Shown here: piece by piece, positions 60,701-64,000 of the stretch
Numbering within the stretch: position 1 is the first letter of the stretch
Layout of the letters: each line of letters begins with the position of its first letter
Assembly (NCBI GenBank): GCA_900239685.1
Contig: OENT01000506.1
Coordinates: forward strand, 1-64,000
Length of the DNA stretch: 64,000 nt
From: Rotaria macrura
Lineage: Eukaryota; Rotifera; Eurotatoria; Philodinida; Philodinidae
Direction: 5' to 3'
Made by a program: the position numbers and the translations under genes
Notes under the pieces: generated by a model
What the model was told of the DNA's origin: nothing
The model's input: only the letters and a program-made list of their open reading frames with translations
Databases searched by the model: none

Positions 60701-63700
60701 GCTAAATGTTATATCATTAAAAAAAAAAGACGACGACAGAACGTTGCACAAACCGAATATCTTTACCCGTAGATGCAACGAGTCGTGTCATATTTCTGTT
60801 AAACAGGAGATTTCGTTTCAATTTTTTTTCCTTATCAGGCTTAGACATAATGAAAAAAAACCAAACCTTACAAACACATAGATGTATGAATCGAATTGTT
60901 AAATAACAATAACAATCGTATATATGAGAAACGATTCGATTTCAAAGAAGATGAAGTAAAATGAATTCATTCTTAAGGGACTATTTATTTATTTATTTAT
61001 TTTTCGTATTCAACGTATGTACTCCGATTCATTTGCCGCTGTTCGAAATTTAATACTTCGAATAAATTGAAATATTCTTTACGATTATATTTACTTCGCT
61101 TTCTAAAAATAACAATTGGACAATTTGTTTCTTTTTCTTTTTTTGTCTTCCTGATCTCAATCATTTGGTTCTTTTAGGATTGGATTCTGAGAGTCAAAAC
61201 AGAAATAATAGTTACAAAGAAGACAAAAGATTGAAAGAAAAATAAAAGCATCCGCAAGGAAATCAACCTTTGTATATGCCAGTGCATCAGTGTGATGTAC
61301 TTAGTATTGATAGATTTTCATGATTGATTTCGTTCGATGTCTTACATTCATGTTGAATGGACAACAAATAAAATTAAAATCAAAACACTATTTCAATCAA
61401 CTAGACCAAAACAAATATGGAATTGATCATCGTATATATGTTAATATTCTCATTCATTTCGATTATTCAACGAAACAATGATTAAGTACAGAAATTCAAA
61501 TCTAGGTTATGATGAATGAATAGAGTACTCACAAATATAAGTAGCTCAGATATTAAATAAAATTGGTAAATCAAATAAATAAAACAATAGATAATTTACA
61601 TCGAAGAAAATAAAGGACACTATCTATTGTGAAACAAGATGAATGCTCATGATAATGATCTAATCGTTTTTTTTTTCCATTATCAATTTATCTTCTGATG
61701 CTCCCATAGAATAGAGATACATTCCTCTACAAACATGGGAGCATAAATTTTATTCTATCGAAATGATAAAATGCTACGGATATGGTACACGCTATACTAT
61801 CGCCTACGCTTCTCATCTATACATAACATTCGTTTTTATCTATTTGTTTTTCTACGTTATCTGTTGACATGTACCTTAATATAAAACGATTGTTTTCTCA
61901 TCTACTAATTTCATATAGCTACATTATAAAAATAACTAAATAAGAATAATATGAAAGAAATAGACCACATACTGAGCTCGATAATAACATGCTGATAATT
62001 AACTGGTAGCATTCTTTTCAAAAGCATTTGCATGCATCTAATACAAAGTTATGTATGCTCGTTGAATGTATAATAAATTCTTATTAAACACTTACAGTAT
62101 GAAAGTAATGATGTTCAAATATAGATTTTATTATTTTTTTTCAAATAACTATTTCGAATATTATTTACTTCAAGTTCTTCGTGCATTCAATTTATTATGC
62201 ATAACTAAATCGTGTATTGTAATATCATATGATAAGACTGTCTCGTGGCAATGAGATGCATTTTGATACAATGCAAAGTTCAAATGATTAACATTCACCA
62301 AGGACTTTATTGGCGATTCAAATTTTGCCATTAGGATAACGATCTGGATTTTGATCTCCAAAGAGTATGACATTTTTTAAATCTGAAATGTAAACTATAC
62401 TTAGGACATTTCTCTTTCAAAAACAAAAGGTTTTATAGGTTTCTTTAAGAAATGGCTGAGATATGAAATTTTCTTTTTGGTAGATGACTTTTGCGACACC
62501 CTGTATTATCCATCCGATACAGAGTCTAGTATTCCCTTTAACTTTATGCACACCAAAAAAATATTTTCATTTATGGATTGTGACAAAGAACCAATCGGTC
62601 AGTAGAACGATGAATGAAATCATGTACAATTTTTTATAGGAAATTACACAGTAAATCGACAGATAAAAATATGTTATATACTATACACATGTTAAGCAAT
62701 GTTTTCCTATGCGTTACAATAAGGAAGAAATAAAACAATAGAGAGAACTTTCTATCACTTGAAAAACAGAAAATTCCCTTGACAGTTTTGATTGTGTTAG
62801 AAAAAAACACGATCGCATCCTATATTCGAAAAAGCTCTTTCGAAAGCTTGTCGAAATTTATCATACCACTCGCGAGTTCTTAAAAAAATTTGGAAAATGG
62901 CTTCCTATAAGTTAAATTTCAACTTCTAAATATCTAACAAAAGACAGACGCTATAATGTAAACGATTAAAATAATTCTTCCGATGGCTATCCTTTTAAAA
63001 CAAACTTTAGACATGTACTAGGGCAGGTCACATCACTCGTAGAACTTTTGATTATTTCAAAAAGTTCCTTCTACATTTTGCAACGATAACGTCATATATA
63101 TATACTTATCCTTGTTTCTATCAGTATCCAATAGTTCAAAATTCATTATCACGGCTGTTACACGAACGGGAACTTATGAATACGGTTTTTTCACGACATG
63201 GAATGAAAAGAAAATTTCTCGACAAGATACAAATGTTGAACATTTTCTAGATGAAGTTTAATAGTATGTGTAGTACATAATGATTTACTATTGTCCCTAA
63301 GTAACCTGGTGATTAGCAGTGATGCAAAGTATCATTAGGTAGGTCAACATTATGTATCTAATGTAACTGATACTTGAGGATTTGTGTATCCTATAATCGG
63401 CACTGAAAGATGATATATACCATTTATCGTAAGAGTAAATATGTCTATCGAGTATCGACATAGGCAATTCGATTGATCTGTACTCGATATAATGAATTTC
63501 TTTTTTTGTGTAGATCAATCATATTGAATTGTCAAACAAATCGTGCGAGAAAAGCTTTAAATACTATCTAATATTTTTTGAAGGCCATCGTATCACGATT
63601 GTATTGTGAAAATGCATGTATTTCGAATACGCTTTTTTATTTCTTATTTTTCTTCAAGAGGACATTGTAGTTACATAAGAACTCGTAACATTTATCATAT

Positions 63701-64000
63701 TTATTTAACTACGTTTTTTTTTTATTTCCATATTTAGAAATCAAATTGACTTATGTGAAACGGAATTTTCTAAACTACTCATATTCATCATAACCACATG
63801 ATTTTTTATTTTAAATTTTGATCGATGTGATAAAAAAATATAACATACAGATTGATTTGAATCGAAGGAATATTCTTGTTTAAACCAACAGTACTCTTCT
63901 TTGAACAAATCAAGGAATTTTTTTGCTACGTAGATGTTCATACAACAATAAAAAAAATGATGTTATTCTAATGATTTTTAATTCTAACTATTATAAATCA
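60701..64000. other. gene-free AT-rich right flank
   Basis: No exon, RNA gene or clear transposon seen. A (TTTA)n tract lies at ~60983-61002. Open frames at 62066-62373, 63297-63518 and 63741-63941 are unsupported. Confidence 0.45.

Overview
The window is about two-thirds A+T, eukaryotic and protein-coding on both strands. Genes carry many short introns (mostly 45-80 bp, a few of 0.5-1.4 kb) with GT-AG borders, and the proteins are clearly animal (APP, Wnt, beta-sarcoglycan, FEM1, COA6). Compact introns, non-animal-looking genes (an SQD2-like glycosyltransferase, a bacterial-style membrane protein), operon-like spacing and many small DNA transposons fit a bdelloid rotifer best. That assignment is inference; another small protostome genome is possible.

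Layout. 1-3.2 kb: a tight minus-strand row NIP7 > VPS25 > UFC1 (UFC1 runs off the left edge) with gaps of only 116 and 68 bp. 4.2-7.3 kb: an APP-family gene, plus. 9.5-10.4 kb: a non-autonomous hAT element with 8-bp target duplications, subterminal GTCCC repeats and a BED-finger ORF. 11-13.1 kb: FEM1, minus. 13.6-15.4 kb: a cluster of foldback elements. 17.1-17.8 kb: a tRNA-like sequence and an orphan ORF. 20.1-22.1 kb: CAB39/MO25, plus. 22.8 kb: one 5S rRNA gene. 25.1 kb: a probable PRVamide neuropeptide precursor. 26.8-32.5 kb: beta-sarcoglycan and a winged-helix/nucleoside-phosphorylase gene, both minus. 33.5-36.6 kb: RPS5, a small basic ORF and a leucine-rich-repeat gene, plus. 38.5 kb: an intronless membrane protein. 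39.8-40.5 kb: a pogo/Tigger-like element. 41 kb: COA6, minus. 44.2-46 kb: a Wnt gene, plus. 46-54.8 kb: gene-poor, with two copies of a 550-bp repeat whose third copy lies in the sarcoglycan intron. 54.8-58.4 kb: the SQD2-like glycosyltransferase, minus. 58.4-64 kb: AT-rich with nothing firm.

Most genes are unrelated housekeeping or developmental genes. The common theme is gene expression: the NIP7-VPS25-UFC1 row looks like a polycistronic unit, and many start codons sit just after a pyrimidine-rich AG, as expected if mRNAs receive a trans-spliced leader. Exon borders were read by eye; where exon sums are given they stay in frame and give proteins of normal family length (VPS25 179 aa, APP 678, FEM1 654, CAB39 330, RPS5 205, Wnt 387, SQD2-like 556).
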